Shown in pieces: positions 62,401 through 64,000 of a stretch of 64,000 nucleotides of DNA (within the stretch, counting starts at the first letter, position 1; each line of letters starts with the position of its first letter). Below the pieces are notes generated by a model. That model made no database searches, had not been told where the DNA came from, and was given only the letters and a program-made list of their open reading frames with translations. The translations under genes and the position numbers were made by a program. Origin of the DNA: Lumbricus rubellus (Eukaryota > Annelida > Clitellata > Crassiclitellata > Lumbricidae); NCBI GenBank assembly GCA_945859605.1, contig OX243814.1, positions 33,142,475-33,206,474 of the forward strand, in the 5' to 3' direction.

Positions 62401-64000
62401 GAACAGTTTTTAAGTGAATATAGAATGTGTCAGAGAGTGATCTAGGGAACAGGCACAGCTCAAGTGGGAGGACATTCCAAACCACCAATATGCAGATATT
62501 ATTATCTTAGAAGTGTGATAACAGATGATTGGAGAAGTCATGTTTGAGATTAAGACAATAGCAATGAGAATGGAAGCATTGCAGAAAAGAGTAGAGAGCT
62601 TCTAAGAGGAAGACTGAAAGAATCTCAGTATAAAGAAAAGAATTTTTAGAAGCCTAGTGTACCATGACACTGCATTGATTTTTGGACCTCATAAATAATA
62701 GCAATTATAAACTATATAATAAGCCTTAACAATGCCCTTAAATAATGAAATCAGTCTGCAGCAACAACAAATAATATAGATACACTAGTCCACTGGCAGC
62801 CTGGAAATAATTTGTCATTTCACAAATTCAAAATTTCTTCTTTTCCTTCAGGCTAGAATTATTCCCTCTGGCAAGGGGTCAGCCACTCGGATCCTTCTCC
62901 TCCACTTGTCTCTGTTTCCAGTGTCTTCTTTCTTCATTTTGAGCAGCTTCAGGTCCTGCTACAAATTCAAAATTTAGTGTAAATTGAGGAGAAACTAATC
63001 CCCGCACCTTGAACTGGACTTCCTCCATCGTCAGAAGGAGGTTTCCACTTAAGAGTCACCGACGTTTTGTCATATTTCGCAATCTGTAGATCTCTTGGTT
63101 CACCAGGAACAACTATCAAAGAAAACAAACGCAACAGCAGACAACATTATCTCATATGCAGCAGCTGATTTTATAACTGCTATATCTTTTGACAGGTAAC
63201 GCAGAATAAAGTATTCGTATGTTATATGTACTTGCAAATACAAACATATATGGCAAAAATAAAGAAAAAACCAAACACAATTCACATGGTCTTTTACAAG
63301 GTTGATTCCGTCGCTGTACCCATTGCAATGAACAGTCTTTATCGACCAGGTAAAAAAATGCGCCATATCTGGAGAACTTAAAATTCCAGCTCAAGATAAA
63401 TGTAGCTTTTTAAAGTATTGAAAAATTGCCATTTGGTTTCATTGAACTTGCTCAAGCATAACACAATTTTCTTTGGTCTCAACTGAGGTATTCATTCGTT
63501 CCATGCATTCATTCCAGAATTTATATAGCACGTCTTCAAGGTGGCTACTCAGAAGAGCTCCCGGCTCTAGCACGGCAAAAATGCAGATCAATAAAAAAAA
63601 TGCAAAATGCCATGCTATATAAATCATTTCACCATTATTGAAAACTTTTCATTAATTTAAAGTTCTTCCCAGCATCATAATCTACCATTGAAGCCATCTT
63701 CATCATCATTACCAACATCATCATTGTCTTAATGTTACCAGAACTCTAATTAATATACAAGTGTTATCATAAAAATTATCTTTGTCTCTCATCAGGCATT
63801 TACTTCTTAACCACCAACAATATGCAAAAGTTCATCATTCACAGACATTTACCAAATGGATCCTTTGCAAACACGGGTCTGTCGGTCTCCAACGGTTCTC
63901 CAACACCATACGTGTTTTCCGCTTTCACACGGAACTTGTATTTCTTTCCTGCGACGAGCTGTTTCACCGTATGTGACAAACCCGACACAGTTCCTGGAAC
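19333..64000 (-). CDS. unc-22-like: Twitchin/titin-family giant muscle kinase, 58 exons (5' part outside window)
   Basis: Giant modular protein of the muscle thick filament. Exons, 5' to 3' on the minus strand: 64000-63853, 63112-63008, 62237-62037, 61585-61283, 60573-60416, 59386-59263, 58436-58128, 57630-57480, 57138-56990, 55617-55499, 54975-54727, 54253-54034, 53294-53103, 52752-52639, 52225-52121, 51285-51091, 50843-50739, 50489-50295, 49826-49722, 48802-48602, 47903-47604, 47050-46896, 46195-46072, 45124-44819, 44388-44238, 43501-43347, 42868-42750, 41848-41600, 40923-40704, 40062-39871, 38807-38694, 38084-37980, 37170-36979, 36487-36376, 35556-35384, 34939-34748, 34351-34262, 33541-33369, 32735-32606, 32263-31961, 31225-31114, 30506-30334, 29801-29514, 28954-28789, 28437-28280, 28067-28005, 27749-27656, 27079-26876, 26353-26212, 25865-25666, 24990-24838, 24267-24144, 23319-23217, 22663-22546, 21973-21801, 20646-20507, 19932-19752, 19499-19333. 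They total 9,762 nt, in phase throughout. Domains: 19 Fn3 (first partial), 10 Ig, one kinase. Twitchin rather than vertebrate titin is favoured by the kinase (HLDIK, DFG, SGLSPF); orthology across phyla is not settled. Confidence 0.95.
19752..20646 (-). CDS. unc-22-like: Twitchin Ig domain 30, last Ig (exons 20646-20507 and 19932-19752)
   Basis: First exon: [46 protein letters not shown]. Second: [40 protein letters not shown]. The acceptor is aaacag at 20647, not the tempting tttag a few bases upstream, because only the former fits the phase-1 G of the preceding exon. It matches the second post-kinase Ig of C. elegans twitchin (HLRNRLIQK, CSLQGNPNP). Confidence 0.92.
21801..22663 (-). CDS. 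unc-22-like: Twitchin Ig domain 29, first after the kinase (exons 22663-22546 and 21973-21801)
   Basis: [40 protein letters not shown], then [30 protein letters not shown]. The Trp codon is split TG|G, as in Ig 21 and 25, and the second exon again measures 173 nt. It corresponds to the Ig that packs next to the kinase in C. elegans twitchin. Confidence 0.93.
22254..22426. repeat. 86-bp tandem duplication in a twitchin intron
   Basis: Two adjacent copies, starting tggccccattaccaattt and tggcgccattaccaattt, differ at about ten positions. Confidence 0.95.
22702..22771. mobile_element. TTAA-flanked hairpin element 1 (piggyBac-like MITE)
   Basis: ttaaccctttaacgacca opens and tggttgttaaagggttaa closes a 70-bp palindrome. 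TTAA plus CCYTTT termini fit piggyBac-type target site and ends. Other members: 26479-26548, 30640-30722, 33791-33870, 34087-34165, 51012-51081, 61616-61686, 61758-61807. Confidence 0.75.
22985..23062 (+). mobile_element. SINE/LINE 3' end fragment
   Basis: gggagcgcctctgagtagtc, cttgaagaggcattatatca, then a (GAAT)n tail. It is the terminal hairpin and tail without a head. Similar 3' fragments on the plus strand lie at 25070-25150, 31027-31097 and 31838-31885. Confidence 0.85.
23217..23319 (-). CDS. unc-22-like: Twitchin kinase autoregulatory tail
   Basis: The 103-nt exon encodes [34 protein letters not shown]. It aligns with C. elegans twitchin after the kinase (LPPLGRISNYSSLRKHRPQEYSIRD in sense). 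In twitchin this tail occupies the active site and is displaced by calcium-binding proteins or stretch; that role is inferred from the family. Confidence 0.92.
23382..23620. repeat. 28-bp minisatellite, eight and a half units
   Basis: The unit is attcagacattacctattaa-ccccatag. In the centre, units alternate between attacc and attgcc, which points to a 56-bp higher-order repeat. It lies 60 bp upstream of the acceptor of twitchin exon 23319-23217. Confidence 0.95.
24144..27079 (-). CDS. unc-22-like: Twitchin protein kinase domain (five exons)
   Basis: Exons 27079-26876, 26353-26212, 25865-25666, 24990-24838 and 24267-24144. Visible landmarks: glycine loop GAFGVVHRA, catalytic Lys in [10 protein letters not shown], helix-C Glu in [11 protein letters not shown], hinge LVLEYLSGGELF, catalytic loop VHLDIKPENVMF, metal-binding DFG in [13 protein letters not shown]+1/APE loop ADFAAPEIV, helix [21 protein letters not shown], and terminal HDALDHQWL. 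All catalytic residues are present, so it should be an active Ser/Thr kinase of the MLCK/twitchin group, unlike vertebrate titin kinase with its EFG. The last exon also starts the autoregulatory tail, [19 protein letters not shown]. Confidence 0.96.
25070..25150 (+). mobile_element. SINE/LINE 3' end fragment
   Basis: gggagcgcttctgagtagtc, cttgaagaagtgctatataa, then (GAAT)n. The two stem changes (cgcttct and agaagtg) are compensatory, so the hairpin is preserved. Confidence 0.85.
26479..26548. mobile_element. TTAA-flanked hairpin element 2
   Basis: ttaatcctttatcgactgag to ggtcgataaagggttaa. The core contains ggtatagattctccatacc, shared with the elements at 51012 and 61616. Confidence 0.7.
27175..27510 (+). 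repeat. Long copy of the 32-bp minisatellite element (eight units)
   Basis: Eight tandem units of about 32 bp (aagaagtgccaggacgcccc-ttatctttccaa) between the same flanks as the element at 1913-2075. The array lacks stops in all three plus frames, so it makes spurious Pro-rich ORFs. It lies in the intron before the first kinase exon. Confidence 0.95.
27656..28067 (-). CDS. unc-22-like: Twitchin linker to the kinase (exons 28067-28005 and 27749-27656)
   Basis: The 63-nt exon encodes [20 protein letters not shown]. The 94-nt exon encodes [16 protein letters not shown], then [13 protein letters not shown], which aligns with the segment before the glycine loop of C. elegans twitchin kinase (PQPVEIK, LDHYDIHEELG). 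The donor is gttagt. The Gly-loop residue split over the junction is GA|C (Asp), giving G-D-G-A-F-G where most relatives have Thr, Ser or Arg. Confidence 0.9.
27870..28005. repeat. Short direct repeats around a twitchin donor
   Basis: A 38-bp stretch (agatacaataatat-aaaatct) is tandemly doubled at 27870-27947. gctacatctgcgactcag near 27953 is echoed by gctatatctgtgactcac at 27987-28004, the latter being the splice donor of exon 28067-28005. Confidence 0.7.
28280..28954 (-). CDS. unc-22-like: Twitchin Fn3 domain 27, immediately before the kinase (exons 28954-28789 and 28437-28280)
   Basis: [40 protein letters not shown], then [40 protein letters not shown]. The second exon continues into the linker to the kinase. 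The Arg codon is split CG|G. Confidence 0.93.
29090..29345. repeat. Trinucleotide-rich intron segment
   Basis: Runs of (ATT)n, (TAG)n, (CAG)n and (TTA)n within the intron between Ig 26 and Fn3 27. The rest of the intron is unique. Confidence 0.85.
29514..29801 (-). CDS. unc-22-like: Twitchin Ig domain 26 (single exon)
   Basis: [61 protein letters not shown] complete Ig lies in one 288-nt exon, with Trp and D-S-G-x-F. Ig 25-Ig 26-Fn3 27-kinase is the standard pre-kinase order of twitchin and titin. Confidence 0.94.
30334..31225 (-). CDS. unc-22-like: Twitchin Ig domain 25 (exons 31225-31114 and 30506-30334)
   Basis: [37 protein letters not shown], then [40 protein letters not shown]. The Trp codon is split TG|G. 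The D-x-G motif of strand F is D-A-D-E-Y, missing the Gly. Confidence 0.93.
30640..30722. mobile_element. TTAA-flanked hairpin element 3
   Basis: ttaactctttcccgccggat to cctgcgggaatgagttaa. The GC-rich core repeats gggtcgcgggtgacccg, itself a small palindrome. Confidence 0.7.
31027..31097 (+). mobile_element. SINE/LINE 3' end fragment
   Basis: gagcgcctttgagtagatat, cttgaagaggcgctatataa, then (GAAT)n; it ends 17 bp from the donor of exon 31225-31114. Confidence 0.85.
31585..31885 (+). mobile_element. LINE 3' end followed by a second 3' tail
   Basis: 31600-31785: a short reverse-transcriptase C-terminal frame ([28 protein letters not shown]), then gggagcacctccgagtagcg and cttgaaggggcgctatgtga. 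A second tail copy, gagcacttctgagtagatat, follows at 31838-31885. Both are 5'-truncated. Confidence 0.7.
31961..32263 (-). CDS. unc-22-like: Twitchin Fn3 domain 24 (single exon)
   Basis: [60 protein letters not shown], ending VKVRNPN. The 303-nt exon is a complete Fn3. FKI replaces the usual FRV in strand F. Confidence 0.94.
32491..32571. repeat. (GACA)n microsatellite
   Basis: Interrupted GACA/GATA run in the intron between Fn3 24 and the second exon of Fn3 23. Confidence 0.95.
32606..33541 (-). CDS. unc-22-like: Twitchin Fn3 domain 23 (exons 33541-33369 and 32735-32606)
   Basis: [40 protein letters not shown], then [39 protein letters not shown]. The junction is phase 0 inside the D-E turn. 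The FRV core and N-x-x-G-x-G turn are present. Confidence 0.93.
33121..33325 (-). mobile_element. Full-length tRNA-derived SINE (family 1)
   Basis: On the minus strand: ggcatggtggtgtagtggtg head, ggttcgaatccaccctcaag B box, ccttgggcaagtccttcact, then gggagcgcctttgagtagag and cttgaaggggcgctataaa. All blocks match the copies at 17566 and 59514. Confidence 0.9.
33791..33870. mobile_element. TTAA-flanked hairpin element 4
   Basis: ttaaccctttacccgttcat to ggaaacgagtaaagagttaa. The inner core is only weakly paired. Confidence 0.65.
34087..34165. mobile_element. TTAA-flanked hairpin element 5
   Basis: ttaaccctttgaacccgggg to ccgggttcaaagggttaa, with a nested ccggcctgccgg/ggccggaaaaccggcc stem. It is 217 bp from element 4. 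Confidence 0.75.
34262..34939 (-). CDS. unc-22-like: Twitchin Ig domain 22 (exons 34939-34748 and 34351-34262)
   Basis: [40 protein letters not shown], then [20 protein letters not shown]. The core Trp seems to be replaced by Phe (FSFVV). The 90-nt second exon, placed by phase, supplies the D-S-G-R-Y strand; its acceptor lies inside tgtgtag at 34352. Confidence 0.9.
35384..36487 (-). CDS. unc-22-like: Twitchin Ig domain 21 (exons 36487-36376 and 35556-35384)
   Basis: [37 protein letters not shown], then [40 protein letters not shown]. The intron splits the codon of the core Trp (TG|G, phase 2). The exon lengths 112 and 173 recur exactly in Ig domain 25, and the same split recurs in Ig 29, which suggests one ancestral Ig exon pair. 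Confidence 0.93.
35557..36375 (-). repeat. Twitchin intron with (ATTC)n and (AAT)n tracts
   Basis: (ATTC)n at about 35867-35915 and (AAT)n near 36000-36030 and 36270-36310. It has no family resemblance otherwise. Confidence 0.7.
36979..38084 (-). CDS. unc-22-like: Twitchin Fn3 domain 20 (exons 38084-37980 and 37170-36979)
   Basis: [34 protein letters not shown], then [40 protein letters not shown]. It is the last domain of the second super-repeat; beyond it the gene changes to Ig-Ig-Fn3-Fn3 modules. Confidence 0.93.
37171..37979 (-). other. Twitchin intron with a tRNA-like fragment
   Basis: 37490-37590, read on the minus strand, has ggttgactggcaacaggctg and gtgggtttgatacccactgg, matching A and B boxes of a tRNA-derived element. 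A possible 3' tail, aaggcactatataaatgac, lies at 37792-37810. Borders are unclear. Confidence 0.45.
38441..38640 (-). mobile_element. Older copy of SINE family 1
   Basis: It has the same block order as the 33121 copy but many substitutions: gcactgtaggggtatgttcg head, gagtgagtctttcactcgca, and the hairpin aagtgcctctgagtagattt with ttaaggggcactatagcaag. It ends beside the donor of exon 38807-38694. Confidence 0.8.
38694..40062 (-). CDS. unc-22-like: Twitchin Fn3 domain 19 (exons 40062-39871 and 38807-38694)
   Basis: [40 protein letters not shown], then [38 protein letters not shown]. The donor is gttatt at 39870. The 1,063-nt intron contains a 389-bp MITE (39289-39677). Confidence 0.93.
39289..39677. 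mobile_element. MITE with CAGGGGCGGATCC-type ends
   Basis: Opens caagggcggatacag and closes ctggatccgcccctg, with poly-G stretches inside and internal repeats (ccaaatggggggggccac twice). Such ends occur on non-autonomous hAT-like elements of many invertebrates. There is no ORF of note. Confidence 0.6.
40556..40672 (-). mobile_element. tRNA-related SINE head fragment
   Basis: Minus strand: gaggcatggtggccaattgg, ttagagcggccggcctgtaa, then gatttgatccttattcgagg and ccttgagaaagtacttcact. It has a clear A box and B box but no 3' tail. Confidence 0.7.
40704..41680 (-). CDS. unc-22-like: Twitchin Fn3 domain 18 (end of exon 41848-41600 plus exon 40923-40704)
   Basis: [27 protein letters not shown], then [40 protein letters not shown]. 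It shares [14 protein letters not shown] with domain 8 ([14 protein letters not shown]). It ends VAKHQF, the usual A-K-x-P-F end with Gln for Pro. Confidence 0.94.
41681..42868 (-). CDS. unc-22-like: Twitchin Ig domain 17 (exon 42868-42750 plus first 56 codons of exon 41848-41600)
   Basis: [39 protein letters not shown], then [36 protein letters not shown]. It is an I-set Ig with Trp, a Cys in strand E and D-x-G-x-Y. The exon lengths 119 and 249 and both phases match domain 7. Confidence 0.93.
41960..42175 (-). mobile_element. LINE 3' end with hairpin and (GAAT)n tail
   Basis: Minus strand: a short frame, [20 protein letters not shown] and KSLKPFF, is the end of a reverse transcriptase ORF. 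It is followed by gggagcgtatctgagtaggt, cttgaagaggcgctatataa and (GAAT)n. This ties the hairpin tail to an ORF-bearing LINE. Confidence 0.8.
42262..42415 (+). mobile_element. SINE 3' end followed by a partial SINE body
   Basis: gagcgcctctgagtagtttt, cttgaaggagcgctatataa, (GAAT)n to about 42328; then a B-box and middle block (ttcgaggatctaactgtgta, gaccttgagaaagtccttca) of a second copy, ending in (AAGT)n. Confidence 0.75.
42869..44237 (-). other. Twitchin introns without recognisable content
   Basis: 42869-43346 and 43502-44165 show only unique AT-rich sequence. The same is true of 20647-21800, 24268-24837, 24991-25540, 26549-26875, 28438-28788, 32736-33110, 34352-34747, 34940-35383, 36488-36978, 40924-41599, 46196-46690, 47051-47603, 47904-48601, 49827-50294, 52226-52638, 54976-55498, 57631-58127, 60040-60410, 62500-63007 and 63113-63480. 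Short AT-rich runs and isolated (ATC)n or (ATT)n are common in them. Confidence 0.5.
43347..44388 (-). CDS. unc-22-like: Twitchin Fn3 domain 16 (exons 44388-44238 and 43501-43347)
   Basis: First exon: [40 protein letters not shown]. Second: [40 protein letters not shown]. The codon for Arg is split AG|G. The donor gttggc at 44237 is weak but is required by the frame and lies where the paralogue has its weak gtactt. Confidence 0.92.
44819..45124 (-). CDS. unc-22-like: Twitchin Fn3 domain 15 (single exon)
   Basis: [60 protein letters not shown], ending RAKYPF. The 306-nt exon is paralogous to 58436-58128. The donor is gtaaga. The intron after it (45125-46071 upstream) carries repeat debris only. 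Confidence 0.94.
45125..46071 (-). other. Twitchin intron with tail debris
   Basis: 45165-45230 resembles the second LINE tail type (agtagcaatccgtgtctagg). 45378-45430 resembles the third type (agcttattcacaggcgctta, minus). The remainder is unique. Confidence 0.45.
46072..47050 (-). CDS. unc-22-like: Twitchin Ig domain 14 (exons 47050-46896 and 46195-46072)
   Basis: First exon: [40 protein letters not shown]. Second: [40 protein letters not shown]. Here strand B keeps a Cys (RICVP), unlike its paralogue, domain 4. The [10 protein letters not shown] stretch aligns directly with [10 protein letters not shown] of domain 4. Confidence 0.92.
46700..46800 (-). mobile_element. LINE/SINE 3' end fragment
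   Basis: Plus-strand view: gcatttatatagcgcccttc, aagaacatctactcagaagc; on the minus strand this is the shared terminal hairpin. Confidence 0.7.
47604..47903 (-). CDS. unc-22-like: Twitchin Fn3 domain 13 (single exon)
   Basis: [60 protein letters not shown], ending VPQKTQ. The 300-nt exon is a full Fn3. It is the last of six consecutive Fn3 domains (8-13), a run longer than the usual two or three between Ig domains in this family. Confidence 0.94.
48602..49826 (-). CDS. unc-22-like: Twitchin Fn3 domain 12 (exons 49826-49722 and 48802-48602)
   Basis: First exon: [35 protein letters not shown]. Second: [40 protein letters not shown]. The FRV strand is preceded by WE rather than YE, as in domain 2. 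The 919-nt intron between them holds a partial duplicate of the first exon in both orientations (about 48900-48984). Confidence 0.93.
48900..48984. pseudogene. Ghost copies of a twitchin Fn3 exon, in both orientations
   Basis: Minus strand from 48984: an acceptor-like taacag, then at-cca-cca-ggt-gaa and gaagacgtagaaatt, copying the first 40 nt of exon 49826-49722 with several changes. On the plus strand, 48900-48928 reads caccaggtgaaacaaaagac-gtcgaaatt, an inverted copy of the same exon start with about three mismatches in 29. The two form a palindrome around 48940. Confidence 0.75.
49250..49440 (+). other. Repeat-like intron segment
   Basis: Contains tacccgggtgggtcgcaagt and an (AATGT)n tail at 49415-49437, suggesting a 5'-truncated retroposon of unknown family. 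A third-type LINE tail (minus) lies at 49450-49500. Confidence 0.4.
50295..50843 (-). CDS. unc-22-like: Twitchin Fn3 domain 11 (exons 50843-50739 and 50489-50295)
   Basis: First exon: [34 protein letters not shown]; the loop is NNGG rather than DDGG. Second: [40 protein letters not shown]. It is the counterpart of the partial domain 1 at the window edge ([20 protein letters not shown]) and so marks the start of the second super-repeat. Confidence 0.93.
51012..51081. mobile_element. TTAA-flanked hairpin element 6
   Basis: ttaaccctttaatgccgaga to tccggcataaaagggttaa, with the core atggtatgggaaatctatac shared with elements 2 and 7. It lies 9 bp from the exon end at 51091, within the intron beside the donor. 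Confidence 0.8.
51091..52225 (-). CDS. unc-22-like: Twitchin Fn3 domain 10 (exons 52225-52121 and 51285-51091)
   Basis: First exon: [35 protein letters not shown]. Second: [40 protein letters not shown]. It aligns closely with domain 20 (KASPPGF.. and [10 protein letters not shown]). The intron holds a LINE 3' fragment, and the donor lies 9 bp from a TTAA hairpin element. Confidence 0.93.
51297..51675 (+). mobile_element. LINE 3' fragment (endonuclease-reverse transcriptase C-terminus)
   Basis: The plus-strand frame ending TGA 51669-51671 has [51 protein letters not shown]. This FGH-M and GRPRKRW-DD signature is the C-terminal end of RTE/ingi-like LINE polyproteins. It starts 12 bp from the acceptor of twitchin exon 51285-51091. 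Confidence 0.85.
52639..53294 (-). CDS. unc-22-like: Twitchin Fn3 domain 9 (exons 53294-53103 and 52752-52639)
   Basis: First exon: [52 protein letters not shown]. Second: [32 protein letters not shown]. The intron sits in the E strand, later than in most Fn3 domains of this gene. The exon lengths 192 and 114 equal those of the paralogue (40062-39871, 38807-38694). Confidence 0.93.
53565..53760 (+). mobile_element. LINE 3' end with (CAATA)n tail
   Basis: ttgtggaataatcttcctcc (LWNNLPP-like frame), then gactctgaatagtcacttct, gctagaagtgctttataaat and caatgcaatacaac. The tail matches the LINE at 14430-15280. Confidence 0.65.
53855..54010. mobile_element. Two facing SINE/LINE 3' ends
   Basis: 53865-53910 carries the tail on the minus strand (atatagcgcctcttcaagaa). 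53965-54010 carries it on the plus strand (ttgaagaggcgctatataaa, then (GAAT)n). They face outward from a 60-bp centre. Confidence 0.7.
54034..54807 (-). CDS. unc-22-like: Twitchin Fn3 domain 8 (end of exon 54975-54727 plus exon 54253-54034)
   Basis: [27 protein letters not shown], then after a phase-0 intron [20 protein letters not shown] and [20 protein letters not shown]. The intron lies just before the DDGG loop rather than after it, unlike most Fn3 splits here; the same offset recurs in domain 18. The exon lengths 249 and 220 are identical in both copies. The domain ends ITAKHPF. Confidence 0.94.
54365..54446. mobile_element. TTAA-flanked hairpin of the CACATT subfamily
   Basis: ttaacacattcaccgcctac to ggcggccaatgtgttaa, with the inner palindrome tacgagatatctcgta. 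It has the same termini as the larger element at 56169-56840. Confidence 0.75.
54808..55617 (-). CDS. unc-22-like: Twitchin Ig domain 7 (exon 55617-55499 plus first 56 codons of exon 54975-54727)
   Basis: The 119-nt exon carries [39 protein letters not shown]; the next begins [10 protein letters not shown] and has [20 protein letters not shown], then QIMVTVTD. It is an I-set Ig with Trp, D-x-G-x-Y and the final V-T-V strand. The second exon continues without a break into Fn3 domain 8, so Ig and Fn3 share an exon, as in the downstream paralogue 41848-41600. Confidence 0.93.
55840..55990 (-). mobile_element. LINE 3' end, second tail type
   Basis: Minus strand: aaagcatcctagaagtagct, tgctaccgacgatgctatat. 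The same tail lies on the plus strand at 58515-58655 (catcctagaagtagcttgct), preceded by a [12 protein letters not shown] end of a reverse transcriptase frame. Confidence 0.65.
56169..56840. mobile_element. Large TTAA-flanked element of the CACATT subfamily with an ATTT expansion
   Basis: Ends ttaacacattcgctgcc and ggcactgaatgtgttaa. The interior has about 300 bp of (ATTT/ATT)n at 56240-56550 and, near the right end, two copies of gaagtacgtatatatacgta-cgtggcac (56757 and 56802). There is no transposase. It fills the intron of Ig 7. Confidence 0.75.
56990..57630 (-). CDS. unc-22-like: Twitchin Fn3 domain 6 (exons 57630-57480 and 57138-56990)
   Basis: The first exon has [40 protein letters not shown]; the second [20 protein letters not shown]. 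The intron interrupts a Lys codon (AA|A, phase 2) after KKWT. The weak donor gtactt at 57479 is required by phase and by the paralogue (44388-44238 with 43501-43347), where the corresponding donor is gttggc. Confidence 0.92.
58128..58436 (-). CDS. unc-22-like: Twitchin Fn3 domain 5 (single exon)
   Basis: The 309-nt exon encodes [59 protein letters not shown]. It includes the Pro-rich A strand, Trp core, Tyr/Phe FRV strand and ends AKYPF. The paralogous single-exon Fn3 is 45124-44819 (306 nt), with closely matching sequence (KAKYPF against [14 protein letters not shown] in both). Confidence 0.94.
58505..58655 (+). mobile_element. LINE 3' end, second tail type
   Basis: tcaagaaacagttaaaactg, then agcatcctagaagtagcttg and gacgatgttatagaaactgt. 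It is homologous to 55840-55990 in the opposite orientation, both in twitchin introns. Confidence 0.65.
59263..60573 (-). CDS. unc-22-like: Twitchin Ig domain 4 (exons 60573-60416 and 59386-59263)
   Basis: The first exon has [39 protein letters not shown] with the core Trp; the second has [36 protein letters not shown] with the D-x-G-x-Y motif. This is an I-set type Ig. The canonical Cys of strand B is replaced (KVALP), as is usual in twitchin and titin A-band Ig domains. The second exon has the same 124-nt length as its paralogue 46195-46072. Confidence 0.92.
59506..59740 (+). mobile_element. Full-length, well-preserved SINE (family 1)
   Basis: tggggcgcggtggtctagtg head, ggttcgaatccacctctccg B box, accttgggcaagtccttcac, ggcgtgaaactccgatgcag, gggagcgcctctgagtagcg, cttgaaggggcgctataac, then (ACAT)n. 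It is the best consensus-like copy in the window. Confidence 0.95.
59974..60036 (+). repeat. Isolated SINE head, 63-bp perfect copy of 59506-59568
   Basis: Begins ttattcttgtggggcgcggt, including 8 bp upstream of the SINE, and ends tccgag. It has no body or tail. Identity over all 63 bp to the neighbouring copy 468 bp away indicates recent local duplication, not retroposition. Confidence 0.9.
60640..60716. repeat. (AAC/AAT)n microsatellite
   Basis: An AAC run passing into an AAT run, directly beside the intron acceptor region of Ig 4. The rest of the 60574-61282 intron is unique. Confidence 0.9.
61283..61585 (-). CDS. unc-22-like: Twitchin Fn3 domain 3 (single exon)
   Basis: One 303-nt exon encodes a complete Fn3 domain: [39 protein letters not shown], then [20 protein letters not shown]. 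Unlike its neighbours it has no intron after the DGG loop; its paralogue 47903-47604 (300 nt) is also intronless, so the loss predates the duplication. It hands a phase-1 G to the Ig exon 60573-60416. Confidence 0.94.
61616..61807. mobile_element. Two TTAA-flanked hairpin elements 7 and 8
   Basis: 61616-61686: ttaaccctttaatgcttgag to cggcaataaagggttaa, with the shared core gggtatagaatttcccatac. 61758-61807: ttaactctttgaacccgcag to tgccgggtttaaagggttaa. They are 71 bp apart. Confidence 0.75.
61935..62020 (+). mobile_element. LINE tail, third type
   Basis: gtgaataagctggtgccccc, ttggctttcgcagtaatgct, then attacgattacgatta. Similar pieces: 44165-44232 and 54555-54660 (plus), 45378-45430 and 49450-49500 (minus). 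Confidence 0.5.
62037..63112 (-). CDS. unc-22-like: Twitchin Fn3 domain 2 (exons 63112-63008 and 62237-62037)
   Basis: The first exon (105 nt) has [35 protein letters not shown]. The second (201 nt) has [15 protein letters not shown] and [20 protein letters not shown]. The intron falls in phase 1 just after the DGG loop of the C strand, the common split in this gene. Both lengths are identical to the paralogous pair 49826-49722 and 48802-48602. The donor gtgcgg at 63007 is non-consensus after position +2. Confidence 0.93.
62305..62500 (-). mobile_element. LINE 3' end with hairpin and (GAAT)n tail
   Basis: Minus strand: gtttggaatgtcctcccact (end of a reverse transcriptase frame), ccgtgctggagtcgggagcg, ctctgagtagtttcctggaa, gaggcgctatataaatgctt, then (GAAT)n. 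It is the same family as 41960-42175. Confidence 0.8.
63490..63585 (-). mobile_element. LINE/SINE 3' end fragment
   Basis: Minus strand: tagagccgggagctcttctg, agtagccaccttgaagacgt, gctatataaattctgg. This is the shared hairpin, degraded. Confidence 0.7.
63853..64000 (-). CDS. unc-22-like: Twitchin Fn3 domain 1, C-terminal half (cut by window edge)
   Basis: The visible 148 nt encode [20 protein letters not shown] and [18 protein letters not shown], the F and G strands of an Fn3 domain with the Y-x-F-R-V core and the N-x-x-G-x-G-E-P turn. The paralogous exon one super-repeat downstream is 50489-50295 (195 nt), which suggests that about 47 nt are missing beyond base 64000. The donor is gtaaat. 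Confidence 0.93.
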
